A DNA stretch of 37,605 bases, taken from assembly GCA_016782485.1 (NCBI GenBank), contig JADHYK010000004.1, positions 1 through 37,605 of the forward strand, in the 5' to 3' direction. The notes under the pieces were generated by a model. It saw only the letters and a list, made by a program, of their open reading frames with translations. It did not search any database and was not told where the DNA came from. Source of the stretch: Candidatus Omnitrophota bacterium. GTDB lineage: Bacteria > Omnitrophota > Gorgyraeia > Gygaellales > Profunditerraquicolaceae. Both the position numbers and the translations under genes were made by a program. Positions 19,659 through 28,824 of this stretch are shown here, one piece after another; position 1 is the first letter of the stretch, and every line of letters starts with the position of its first letter.

Positions 19659-21695
19659 TCAACTTTTCAGAATCAGTTCCGCTGCCTGGAGCACGTCATC
19701 CACGGTGATCGCCTTCAGGCAGGTAAACTCCCTGACGCAATTATGCGCCAGGCATTCGATGCAACCGACGTCCTTATGCAGGGCTTTATCCTTTGCGCCC
19801 AGCGGCCCCCAGCGCCTGGGGCTTAAACCTGCTTGAGACCTGCCGAAGATAGAGATAACAGGAGTGCCGACGGCAGAGGCGATATGCACCGGCCCTGAAT
19901 CATTCGATATAAACAAACGGCACTTTTTAAGGATGCTGGCTAATTGACTTACCGAACTCCTGCCTGCCAGATTTAGCGCAGGAGTTTTCATCTTCTTTAT
20001 TACCACCTGCGCCCGAGCAATATCCTTTGGCCCGGCGATAATTAAAACCTTAAATTTATATTCCTGAACCAGTCTATCGGCGACCTCGGCAAAGCGTTCG
20101 TTCGGCCAGATTTTAGACGGGCAGCTTGCGCCGGGATGGATGATCAGTATCTGGTCTTCTTCTTTGATGCCGCTCTCTCTCAATATCTCTTTTGCCCACT
20201 CCTCTGATTCCGGTTTTATGGGCATGAATAAATCTTTGGCAGCGGGCCGGATCCCCAGAGCTTTAAGGAGATCAAAATTGTATTCCAGCTCATGCTTCTC
20301 TCCGAATTGCTTACGGTGTTTTATCCTGTCGGTAAGCAGCATCCCTAATTTGCGGTCATAGCCGATTCTTCTGGGTATTGCCGCAAAAAAAGTTACCAGG
20401 TGCACGCGGTTGGTCGGATGCAGAATTAAGGCCAGGTCAAATTTCCTCTTCTTCAGGCTGCAGGCAAACTTCAGAGAACCAAACCACCCCTTATGCCTGG
20501 CATCTTTATCGTAAATTATCACCTCATCCAGCCAGGGGTTGCCTTCGGCGATATCTCTTGCATAAGCACTCACCATCATCGCAATATACGCATCAGGATA
20601 CGCCTCTCTTAATGCCTTAATCACAGGCGTTGAAAGCAAGACATCTCCGATGCGGTCGGTGCGCACAACGAGTATCCTTTTAAAAATATTATTCTGTCTG
20701 TGGACTATTGGACACTGCCGACTATGGACTAAGAGTTGCTTTACCTGCCTTAATACCTCCTCCACCGTCACCAGCCTCATGCAATCCAGAGTCCCGAACC
20801 TGCACTGCGCCTTTTCGCAGGGGCGACAGAAGACCTCTTTTTTTACCACCGCACTTGTATCAGACCAGGGGCCGTATTTTCTATCGTCAGTGGGCCCAAA
20901 GACTGCCAGCACGGGAATATTCAGGTAGCTCCCCAAGTGCAATACCGCGCTGTCATTGCTGATCAATAACGCCGTTTCCTTTAGCAACGCCCCCAGTTGA
21001 GAAAGGGTGGTCTGCCCGCAAAGATTAACCAGCCCGGCTTTTGGGTCCTTTTGAATAATATAATCGGCAATCTGGCGGTCATCCCGGTCGCCTGCCAGGA
21101 TTATCCTGAACTCCTGCTGCGCAAGCTCTCTGCAAAGCAGGCTGAATTTATCCCTGCCCCACCTTTTAATATGGCTCCTTGCCCCCGGCGCAATAACAAT
21201 AATCTTATCGTCTTTTTTGATATTATTTTCTATGAATATTTTCTCAATGTACTCTTCATCATCCTTTTTTATCGGTAAAGAAATTGTTTTACTGGCAAGT
21301 TTTTTACTATGGACTATGGACCACCGACTATAGGCTTTATAAAGGTGCCTGTCTTTCATATGCATATCCGCAGGAATACGCAAAAAGGCGGGAATTTTAT
21401 ATTGCGCAGGAAGCAATGCCCCAAAGAGCGTGTTGCGTAAATCGATAACCGCGTCAAATTTTTCTTTTTTTAAGCGCAAGAAAATCCGGAAGTTTTCTTT
21501 AAAGCCGGCGCGCTTTTGATAGGCAATCAGCTTTTCTATCCGCGGGTTATCCTCGAATAGCTGCCTCGGCCGCTCTGCGGTAATTAGCGTAATCCTTGCC
21601 TGAGGAAACTTCTGGCATAAAAAATCTAAGGCCGGCAAAGTTAAAATACAATCGCCGATATTGCTTAAGGTTATAAATAGGATTTTTTTAACCAT
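19659..21695 (-). CDS. Tandem GT9-GT9 (ADP-heptose:LPS heptosyltransferase-like) fusion protein
   Basis: 678 aa; two complete GT9 cores: LFITLSNIGDCILTLPAL...LISNDSAVLHLGSYLNIPVLAVFGPTD and ILVVRTDRIGDVLLSTPVI...FISNDSGPVHIASAVGTPVISIFG. Confidence 0.88.
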   Translation of the reverse strand: MVKKILFITLSNIGDCILTLPALDFLCQKFPQARITLITAERPRQLFEDNPRIEKLIAYQKRAGFKENFRIFLRLKKEKFDAVIDLRNTLFGALLPAQYKIPAFLRIPADMHMKDRHLYKAYSRWSIVHSKKLASKTISLPIKKDDEEYIEKIFIENNIKKDDKIIVIAPGARSHIKRWGRDKFSLLCRELAQQEFRIILAGDRDDRQIADYIIQKDPKAGLVNLCGQTTLSQLGALLKETALLISNDSAVLHLGSYLNIPVLAVFGPTDDRKYGPWSDTSAVVKKEVFCRPCEKAQCRFGTLDCMRLVTVEEVLRQVKQLLVHSRQCPIVHRQNNIFKRILVVRTDRIGDVLLSTPVIKALREAYPDAYIAMMVSAYARDIAEGNPWLDEVIIYDKDARHKGWFGSLKFACSLKKRKFDLALILHPTNRVHLVTFFAAIPRRIGYDRKLGMLLTDRIKHRKQFGEKHELEYNFDLLKALGIRPAAKDLFMPIKPESEEWAKEILRESGIKEEDQILIIHPGASCPSKIWPNERFAEVADRLVQEYKFKVLIIAGPKDIARAQVVIKKMKTPALNLAGRSSVSQLASILKKCRLFISNDSGPVHIASAVGTPVISIFGRSQAGLSPRRWGPLGAKDKALHKDVGCIECLAHNCVREFTCLKAITVDDVLQAAELILKS
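20697..20732. repeat. Short repeat (copy 2 of AGTCGG..TCCATAGTCCA type) inside GT9-GT9 ORF
   Basis: Minus strand CTTAGTCCATAGTCGGCAGTGTCCAATAGTCCACAGA, encoding LVHSRQCPIVHR. Confidence 0.65.
21306..21333. repeat. Short repeat (copy 1 of AGTCGG..TCCATAGTCCA type) inside GT9-GT9 ORF
   Basis: Minus strand CCTATAGTCGGTGGTCCATAGTCCATAGT, encoding YSRWSIVHS. Confidence 0.65.
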
Positions 21696-21730
21696 AATTA
21701 TTAAAAACGCAAAAAGAATGCAATATAGAG

Positions 21731-21860
21731 TTAGATTATCAGTGTATCAGAATATCAGAACTGGAATATCAGAAAACCAGAGTATCAGAAGAAACGTCAG
21801 AATCTAATGTTCTGATAATCTGATTCTCTCGCTCCGATAATCTGATATTCCGATATTCTA
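21731..21860. repeat. Degenerate TATCAGA/TCTGATA short-repeat cluster between GT9 genes
   Basis: Multiple TATCAGA-type units then TCTGATA-type units; AGATTATCAG (21733-21742) is complementary to CTGATAATCT (21812-21821). Confidence 0.7.
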
Positions 21861-22883
21861 ACAGGAATTAAATCCTCTTACCTTCTCCATTACCTCCTCT
21901 ACGCTGATCGCCTTCATACACCGGTTGTCCCTGCAGTGCACTACATAACAGGGGATGTTGCAGCCGACGTCTTTTAAAATAAGGGTAACGTTTTTTGAGG
22001 GGTAAGGGCCGGTAACTTCGGGCGAGGTCGGCCCAAAAAGGGCAATGATTTTTTTGGCGCCCGCGGCAGTAGCGATATGCAAAGGACCGGTGTCGGCGCT
22101 GATAAATAAATCCGCCCTCTTAGACAGGGCTGCTAATTGTTTTAAATTTAATACCCCGCAGGCAATCACCGGCTTCTCTTTCATTTTATCGCTGATACCG
22201 GCGGCCAGCTTCCGGTCATGCCCCGCCCCGGTAATCACAACTTTTGCCGCAAATTCAACGCTCAGCCTATCGGCCAACTCCGCCCAGTTTTCCTTAGGCC
22301 AGCGTTTAGGAAGCCAGTTGCCGCCCGGATTTATAACCGCCAGGAAATCAGTTTCGCCTATGGCGTTTTCTTTCAAAAAACTTTTTATGAAAGCCCCATC
22401 TTCCTCAGTTACGAAAAACTCCGGATACCTGTCTTCGACCCTTAACCCCGCCTGTTCAATTATCCTGAGGTAATAATCGATGCGGTGCAAGCTATCCTGT
22501 TTGGGGGGAGAAATCTTTTTAGAAAGCAGAAAACCGCGCTTTTTCGTAACATACCCTATTATCTGGCTAATCCCTGCAAGGCGGCAGATCAGCGCACGGC
22601 TAAACGACCGGTGCAGTAAAAATGCGGTATCAAATCTTTTGCTGCGCAATAGCTTCACAAAGCGCAGCTGCGCCACTATGCTCTTCTGCCTGCCCTTTTC
22701 GTTAAAGATGAGTATTTCATCCAGATGGGGGTTTCCTTTGAGGACCGGATAACAGCGCTCCGGAATGATGCAGGAGATAAAGCTATCAGGAAAACTGTGC
22801 CTGATGTTCCTTATCGTGGCGGTAGAGAATAATACGTCTCCCACCCAGTTAACGTTAAAAATAAGTATGCGTTTTGCCTTCAT
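21858..22883 (-). CDS. GT9 heptosyltransferase (WaaF/lipopolysaccharide heptosyltransferase II-like)
   Basis: 341 aa; ILIFNVNWVGDVLFSTATIRNIR; NPGGNWLPKRWPKENWAEL; FISADTGPLHIATAAGAKKIIALFGPTSP. Confidence 0.88.
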   Translation of the reverse strand: MKAKRILIFNVNWVGDVLFSTATIRNIRHSFPDSFISCIIPERCYPVLKGNPHLDEILIFNEKGRQKSIVAQLRFVKLLRSKRFDTAFLLHRSFSRALICRLAGISQIIGYVTKKRGFLLSKKISPPKQDSLHRIDYYLRIIEQAGLRVEDRYPEFFVTEEDGAFIKSFLKENAIGETDFLAVINPGGNWLPKRWPKENWAELADRLSVEFAAKVVITGAGHDRKLAAGISDKMKEKPVIACGVLNLKQLAALSKRADLFISADTGPLHIATAAGAKKIIALFGPTSPEVTGPYPSKNVTLILKDVGCNIPCYVVHCRDNRCMKAISVEEVMEKVRGFNSC

Positions 22884-22890
22884 CCCAATA

Positions 22891-23682
22891 TCACCTTCTT
22901 CTCTCTTTCATAAAAGTATAGAACCCGCTGGTCTCTACCCAAAAGACAAACAAATTCCCCGCGTTTTCAGAGATCCTTAACCTCTTTAAGGCAAAGACGT
23001 CGTCACTAGGATAATCCCTGCCCGTGTTTGTCGCTACCGCCGCTTTATATCCGGCAGCGACAACTAACTGCCTGATTTCAGGGTTAAATCTCCCCTCAGG
23101 ATAACTAAAAGTTTCGACCTCTTTGCCTAACTGCTCCTTGAGTATCTTGCGGGAACCGAATATCTGCCTCTTTAACTCCTCTGCGGACTTAATCTTTGTC
23201 AGCGGCTCTGGCCCCAGGGCATGGCTGCCGATGGTAAATATCCCTGAATCCTGCATCTGTTTAATCTCCTCCCAGCTAAGCTTGTTTTGCCGCAGGCTCC
23301 CCACTTCGTCCACAATCACAAAAAGAGTTGCCGGCAGCCCGTATTTCTTCAGTATCGGAAAGGCGTAAGTATAATTGTCTTTATTGCCGTCATCAAAGGT
23401 TATGGCAACTGTCCGGGGAGGAATTTTATTTTTACGGCGGATTAAATCAACCAATTCCTGCAGGGTTATGACATTATAACGGTGAATTTTGAGGAAGCGC
23501 ATCTGCCTTTCGAATGTTCTTACGGATACGGCGAGCCTGTTTTCGTATTTTGCTCCGGGAAAGACGGAGTGGTACATTATAACCGGAGGCATATAATGGC
23601 GGCTGGCAACGGCGATAAATATAATAAAAACCGAAGCAAAGAGAATAAAAAAACTGATTGTTATCCTTTTGAGCCAACGCAT
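22891..23682 (-). CDS. Membrane-anchored polysaccharide deacetylase (NodB homology)
   Basis: 263 aa; N-terminal TM; VAITFDDGNKDNY; GSHALGPEPL; ETFSYPEGRFN. Confidence 0.9.
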   Translation of the reverse strand: MRWLKRITISFFILFASVFIIFIAVASRHYMPPVIMYHSVFPGAKYENRLAVSVRTFERQMRFLKIHRYNVITLQELVDLIRRKNKIPPRTVAITFDDGNKDNYTYAFPILKKYGLPATLFVIVDEVGSLRQNKLSWEEIKQMQDSGIFTIGSHALGPEPLTKIKSAEELKRQIFGSRKILKEQLGKEVETFSYPEGRFNPEIRQLVVAAGYKAAVATNTGRDYPSDDVFALKRLRISENAGNLFVFWVETSGFYTFMKERRR

Positions 23683-24764
23683 TCCAGATACACCCTTTCT
23701 GTCTCCGAGGCCATCTTAGTAAGCGGAAAATTTTTCTCTATAAAATCCCTGGCATTTCCCCCCAGGCGCCTGGCCTCTTCGGGATTATCCAGCAGCCTTA
23801 ATATAGCGGCGGCCAACCCATCTGCATCCTTTGGCGGGACTAATAAACCGTTAAAACCTTCTTTAATCAGGGTCTTAATCCCGCCTACGCCAGAGGCAAC
23901 CACTGCCCTGCCTGCGGCCATTGCCTCCATCAACGCCAGGCCCAGCCCCTCTTTTACGGAAGGCATGACGAAAATATCCATAGACGACAGCGCCTCGTTC
24001 ATATCTTTTACCGCCGGAACAAAATATACATTGCCGCCGATCCTCAAGTCCTTAACCAGCCGGAGTAATCCCTCCCTCATTCTGCCCTCGCCGATAATCA
24101 ATAATTGCGCCTGGGGCACTTTCGATAAAACTTTTTTCATCGCCCTGATAAGATACTCCTGGCCCTTGACGTCAGAAAGCCTGCCGATATTGCCTACTAC
24201 CGGCCAATTACCCAGGCCGAATTTATTGTTTAACTGGCGCAACTGCTCTTGCGTAAGAGGCTTGAATGCCCCCATGTCAACGCCGTGATTTACCACCCTG
24301 ATTTTTGTTCCTTCGACATTAAAATCCTTGAGCAAATGCCCCCTGACTTCCTCGCTTATAGCGATTATTCTTTTACCCCAGCAGGGGAAAATCCGCCTGG
24401 AGAGCCGCTTTTTGAAAAATCCGTGGCAGGTCGATATATATGCAACGCCGCTGTATCTGTTCAATAAACACCCCAGGACCTGCGTGGTCCGGCTGTTGCA
24501 ATGTATAAGTTCAATATTCCTGGATTTAAGCAGAGGCAATAATTTAAGCAGGCTGAATATTATTTTGGGGCTTATTTCACATTTTGTCCTGATGGGAATA
24601 TGGATATAATCTATCCCCTTTTCGAGAAACTTCGTAAGCAGCTCCCCGCCGGATGAGGCAACATGTATATTATGCCCTTTGTCCTTCAGGGCTGAGGCGA
24701 GGCGCAAAACATAACTGGTAATGCCGCCGGTGTTTAAATGGTTAGTGATATAAAGGATATTCAT
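23661..24764 (-). CDS. GT4-family glycosyltransferase
   Basis: 367 aa; HLNTGGITSYVLRLASAL; VGNIGRLSDVKGQEYLIRAM; FVMPSVKEGLGLALMEAMAAGRAVVAS. Confidence 0.9.
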   Translation of the reverse strand: MNILYITNHLNTGGITSYVLRLASALKDKGHNIHVASSGGELLTKFLEKGIDYIHIPIRTKCEISPKIIFSLLKLLPLLKSRNIELIHCNSRTTQVLGCLLNRYSGVAYISTCHGFFKKRLSRRIFPCWGKRIIAISEEVRGHLLKDFNVEGTKIRVVNHGVDMGAFKPLTQEQLRQLNNKFGLGNWPVVGNIGRLSDVKGQEYLIRAMKKVLSKVPQAQLLIIGEGRMREGLLRLVKDLRIGGNVYFVPAVKDMNEALSSMDIFVMPSVKEGLGLALMEAMAAGRAVVASGVGGIKTLIKEGFNGLLVPPKDADGLAAAILRLLDNPEEARRLGGNARDFIEKNFPLTKMASETERVYLECVGSKG

Positions 24765-26851
24765 TTCAATAAGTGGTCAACTACTTCCAGCACCTCCTGC
24801 GGCTTAATCAACTCCATGCACTCTTTGCTTTTGCACTTTGTTTTATAGCAGGGGCTGCAGGCCAGATTTTTTTTCAGCACCACGGAATCCTTTGACGGCG
24901 GCAGGTGACGGGCCGAGTCAGTAGGCCCGAAAAGCGCTACAAACGGTACGCCCATTGCCGCGGCAATATGCAACGGGGCAGAATCACCGCAGATATAAAC
25001 GCAGCATTTCTTTATTAAACAGGCCAGCTGGTTAACCGTAGTCTTGCCGCAGGCGTTAATCAGCTTAATGTTCTTAAGCGCAGTGATTAATGCATTTGCC
25101 TCTTCGGCGTCATTTTCTGAACCGGTGATTACCACCCGCATATCGCGGCTGGCCAGCCCCTGGCATAATTTGGCCATATGCGAACGCGGCCAGCTTTTGC
25201 TAAGCCACCTGCGGCTTGCCGTAAGATTTATACCGATCAGCCTATGATTTTGCGTCAGCCACTGCGAACTTAACAACTCCTCGATATATTTGCGATCTTC
25301 TTTTGAAGGCCAGAGTTCCAGATGCGCATCCTGACAATCTATCCCCAACATCGCCAGTATCCTGAACTGATGAGTTACCGGCTCCATAGACGGCTTTTCG
25401 TCCTTTATCCGCCGATTAAGCAAGAAGCCGAATTTCCCATTGTCATAGCCGTAACGCAAGGGGGCGCCGCTTAAAAATGAGAGGATGTGGCTCTTACGGT
25501 TATTCTGCAGGTCAATTACCAGATCGAAATTGCGCCTGCGTAAGCACCCCGCCAATTTAACCAGCCCGAGCAGGCCTTTATCCTTATTCTTAAAATCGGC
25601 GACGATTAATTCGTCTATATACGGACAACCCAAGAGCACATCCCTGGATCCTTCCCCGGCCAGAAGGCTGATTGTGTAATTATGGGAAAACTTTTTTCTG
25701 ATTTCTCTTATCGCCGCCGTAGAAAGAATAATATCTCCCAGAGAGCTCAGTTTTACAATCAGGATCTTGAGATCCCCCCTTGCCTCTTTATACACCTCGA
25801 TGGTGCTCTTTGCCATCTGTTCCAGCGTATAATTCTTGACGGCTTTTTTATAGGCATTCTCGGCTAAAAAACGCGCCAGCTCTTTATCCTGAAAGATCTT
25901 TATGGCGGCAGAGGCTATTGCCCCGGGGTCTGCAGGAGACACAAGCAGCCCGTTAACATTATCTTCGATTATATCCACAACGCCGCCTACTTCAGTCGCC
26001 ACCACCGGTACGCCGCAGGCCTGCGCCTCTATGATTACCCTGCCGAAAGCCTCATGGGTAACGCTGGCCAGCACCAGAAGGTCCAGGTGCGACAAGATCT
26101 CGGGGATATCCCTCTGCGTGCCCAAGAATTCAGTGCAGCCCCATAACCCCTGCCGTTTAACCAGGGCCTGTACTTCTTCTTTATAAGCCTGTTTTGAGGC
26201 CGGCGCATCCCCGACGATCCAGATTTTAAGCTTGGGGACAAACCGGGAAAGCCTGCCCATCGCCCTGATAAAATCCAGATGCCCCTTGATGGGGGTAATC
26301 CTGCCGATGATACCCACGTTAAATTCTTCTTTTCTTCTTGCCCCCGGATCGGTATATTTAAACTTCTCCAGATCCACGCTGCGCGGTATCAGGCGTATGC
26401 GTTCGTGGTCAACCCCGAAATCATCGATCATGTGCCGGGCGACAAGATTACTTAAAACAATCACCCTCCTGCCCCAGCCCATTACCCTGCTAAAAGAATG
26501 CCTGCTGTAATAACCATGGCAGGTGGTTATAAATACCGCGCGGCTCCTCAAGCTGGCAAAATAGGCAATCCATGCCGGCACCCGGGAACGCGCATGCACG
26601 ATATCTATCTCTTCTTTCCTGATAATTTCATTCAGGCGCGGTATGCACTTCAGGATCGAAAAAAGAGATTTTTTATGCACCGGCAGCTGATAATGGACGG
26701 CCCCGCTTGACGTTAGCTCCCTGACCAGCGCTCCGCCTCCGGAGACAACCACCGCCTTGTGGCCGTTTTTTACCAGATACCTGGCCAGGTCCAGCGTCCC
26801 GGTTTCGACACCGCCGACGTTCAGCTCCGGAAGAATCTGCAGTATTTTCAT
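24761..26851 (-). CDS. GT4-GT9 glycosyltransferase fusion protein
   Basis: 696 aa; N-terminal GT4 (LNVGGVETGTLDLARYLV, GIIGRITPIKGHLDFI) then GT9 (ILIVKLSSLGDIILSTAAIREIR, ICGDSAPLHIAAAMGVPFVALFGPTDSARH). Confidence 0.88.
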   Translation of the reverse strand: MKILQILPELNVGGVETGTLDLARYLVKNGHKAVVVSGGGALVRELTSSGAVHYQLPVHKKSLFSILKCIPRLNEIIRKEEIDIVHARSRVPAWIAYFASLRSRAVFITTCHGYYSRHSFSRVMGWGRRVIVLSNLVARHMIDDFGVDHERIRLIPRSVDLEKFKYTDPGARRKEEFNVGIIGRITPIKGHLDFIRAMGRLSRFVPKLKIWIVGDAPASKQAYKEEVQALVKRQGLWGCTEFLGTQRDIPEILSHLDLLVLASVTHEAFGRVIIEAQACGVPVVATEVGGVVDIIEDNVNGLLVSPADPGAIASAAIKIFQDKELARFLAENAYKKAVKNYTLEQMAKSTIEVYKEARGDLKILIVKLSSLGDIILSTAAIREIRKKFSHNYTISLLAGEGSRDVLLGCPYIDELIVADFKNKDKGLLGLVKLAGCLRRRNFDLVIDLQNNRKSHILSFLSGAPLRYGYDNGKFGFLLNRRIKDEKPSMEPVTHQFRILAMLGIDCQDAHLELWPSKEDRKYIEELLSSQWLTQNHRLIGINLTASRRWLSKSWPRSHMAKLCQGLASRDMRVVITGSENDAEEANALITALKNIKLINACGKTTVNQLACLIKKCCVYICGDSAPLHIAAAMGVPFVALFGPTDSARHLPPSKDSVVLKKNLACSPCYKTKCKSKECMELIKPQEVLEVVDHLLK

Positions 26852-28824
26852 ATCAGTAGTTTTACCGCCTCCCTGACTAGGGATGCATCGCCTAAATTGT
26901 GAACTTGCGGTTTATTTCGCCAAATATCCCTAAGCGCCCCGCCCAATTCCTCTGCCTCAACCAAAGATATATATTTATTTTCTTTAAAATACTCCAGGGC
27001 CCTGCGGTGTTTGCTTCTTAATCCTGCCGCATTAAAAACCAAAACGTATTTTTTACTATTGGCTGCCTCGGAAATCATAGAGATGCTTTCCGGCGAGGTA
27101 ATCACAATAGTGCTCAAATCCAATATCCCGCCTACGGCCTCGGGAATATTTTTCTTATTGGCTATCACCAGCAATTTACAACGGGAATAATCTTTAAGTT
27201 CGCTTTCTATCAAATCTTCTACCTCGGCAGGCGTCCTGCGCGAAGTAGTAATTAGAATATCTGCATTCAACTCCTCGGAAACTGCTTTCACCTGTTTTAT
27301 AATTTTCAGCGCAGTATCTTTCTTTAATTTAAACTGCCTGGTATCCCCGCCGATCAACAAACCGATAGAAAAAGCAGACGGTACCTGCCTGGCGGGCAGG
27401 CCTGCCTGCCCGCCAGGCAGGGATAGTTTGAGCAAATTCTGGCTTTGCTCTTTTAAATAAGCTTCGTTTATTAAGGTCAGTGCGCCTTCGGTCGTGACCA
27501 CATTTTTTCTGCGCGGCGGCCGGTCATGCCGGGGCATAATCACTAAATCAAATCTTTTCGTGCTTAAAATAGACGGCCGCATAATCACAACCGATTTAGC
27601 TAAATTCTCCCGTGCCAGTAAAAAATTCACCGGCGCAAGGGATGTTCCGCAGGAAATTATAAAATCGTACTTTTTGCCGATTAAAGCAGTATAGGTCTGT
27701 TTATCTAACGCGCCCTTGAGGCACTTCAGGCAGCCCTGGCAGCGGTATTTTCCGGATAAACAGATGCTTAAGCTCAAGGCGCGCTTGGCGAATCTGTTTT
27801 TGAATCTGACCTCTATGGTGTCAACCGTAGCGGTATTATTTCTTTCCTTGAGGCACCCGCGTAAATGCTCTGATACCGCCTGCGACTGCCTTAGATGACC
27901 GGCCTTTGCGTCGCTTAAGATAAGTATATTTTTATCCAGGCCGTACTTCCAGATTTTATAAAACCAGAGGTATTCCTTCGGGTACAAGCTGATGTATTTT
28001 TCAAAGACCGAAACCAGCTCCTCTAAATTATCATGCACGTCTTTATCGCGTTCGCCGCTTTTTTTAACCTCGAAAGGGGACGCAAAAATAACCCTGATAT
28101 ACGGCCCCTTTAAGCGTACATAAAAACAGGGGATAATCGCAGCCCCGCTCCTTAAAGCTAATTTTACCCCTCCGGTACTCATCGAGGCGCTGCGGCCGAA
28201 AAAATCAACCAGGGCACCGGTCTTACCCCCCTGGTCGGCGGTAATGCCGATGGCTTCGTTTTTTTTAAGCACTCCAATTAACTGCCGCAGCTGCTTCTCC
28301 CGCTGGATTATCCTGCAGCCCTGCTGGGTGCGGTATAAATTCAGGATTCTGTCTAAACGCGGGTATTTCTGGTCGCGCACAAAAAAATTAAAAGGAAACG
28401 CCAGGTACGCACAGATAATATTGGAGAGCTCCCAGCTGCCTTCGTGCACGGCAAGAAGGATAATGCCTTTGCCTTTATCAAAAGCGGCCTGCACATTGTC
28501 CTGCCCGACAATTTCTATGTATTCCTTCAGGTAATTTTTATCTACCTGGGGGATAAGAAATATCTCCATTATATTCTCGCCGAAGGTCCGGTAAAATTCG
28601 TGCGTAAGTTTTTTTAACTCTTGCGGCGATAGCCTGTCACCGAATGCCGTTTTGATATTAGAGTAGGCCACTGCCCTATGCTCGGTTTCAAAATAGTAAA
28701 CCAATCCCCCCAATAATCGTCCCAAAGACAGGCTGAAAGTCTTGGGCATACACCTTATCAGCGGCCCCGATATCTTAAAGAGGCTGCAGAGTAAGTAATC
28801 TATTATCAAATCTCTCTTTGTCAT
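26848..28824 (-). CDS. LpxL/HtrB-type lipid A acyltransferase fused to an ELM1-like (DUF1022) domain
   Basis: 658 aa; LLAVHEGSWELSNI (HX4E acyltransferase motif), AIGITADQGG; from about residue 300 ILILSDAKAGHLRQSQAVSEHL ... IVITSPESISMISEAANSKKYVLVF typical of bacterial ELM1-like proteins. Confidence 0.8.
   Translation of the reverse strand: MTKRDLIIDYLLCSLFKISGPLIRCMPKTFSLSLGRLLGGLVYYFETEHRAVAYSNIKTAFGDRLSPQELKKLTHEFYRTFGENIMEIFLIPQVDKNYLKEYIEIVGQDNVQAAFDKGKGIILLAVHEGSWELSNIICAYLAFPFNFFVRDQKYPRLDRILNLYRTQQGCRIIQREKQLRQLIGVLKKNEAIGITADQGGKTGALVDFFGRSASMSTGGVKLALRSGAAIIPCFYVRLKGPYIRVIFASPFEVKKSGERDKDVHDNLEELVSVFEKYISLYPKEYLWFYKIWKYGLDKNILILSDAKAGHLRQSQAVSEHLRGCLKERNNTATVDTIEVRFKNRFAKRALSLSICLSGKYRCQGCLKCLKGALDKQTYTALIGKKYDFIISCGTSLAPVNFLLARENLAKSVVIMRPSILSTKRFDLVIMPRHDRPPRRKNVVTTEGALTLINEAYLKEQSQNLLKLSLPGGQAGLPARQVPSAFSIGLLIGGDTRQFKLKKDTALKIIKQVKAVSEELNADILITTSRRTPAEVEDLIESELKDYSRCKLLVIANKKNIPEAVGGILDLSTIVITSPESISMISEAANSKKYVLVFNAAGLRSKHRRALEYFKENKYISLVEAEELGGALRDIWRNKPQVHNLGDASLVREAVKLLI
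27384..27421. repeat. 38 bp near-perfect palindrome inside the LpxL-ELM1 ORF
   Basis: CCTGCCTGGCGGGCAGGC (27384-27401) and its exact reverse complement GCCTGCCCGCCAGGCAGG (27404-27421), 2 nt centre. Confidence 0.9.

Noticed and set aside
21731-21860. Possible CRISPR array (repeated TATCAGA units)
   Set aside because: Units are very short, degenerate and irregularly spaced, with no uniform repeat/spacer sizes and no cas genes in the window.
23661-23682. 22-nt overlap between deacetylase start and GT4 stop as a frameshift
   Set aside because: Both proteins look complete; short translational-coupling overlaps recur throughout this cluster, and a later start is also possible.
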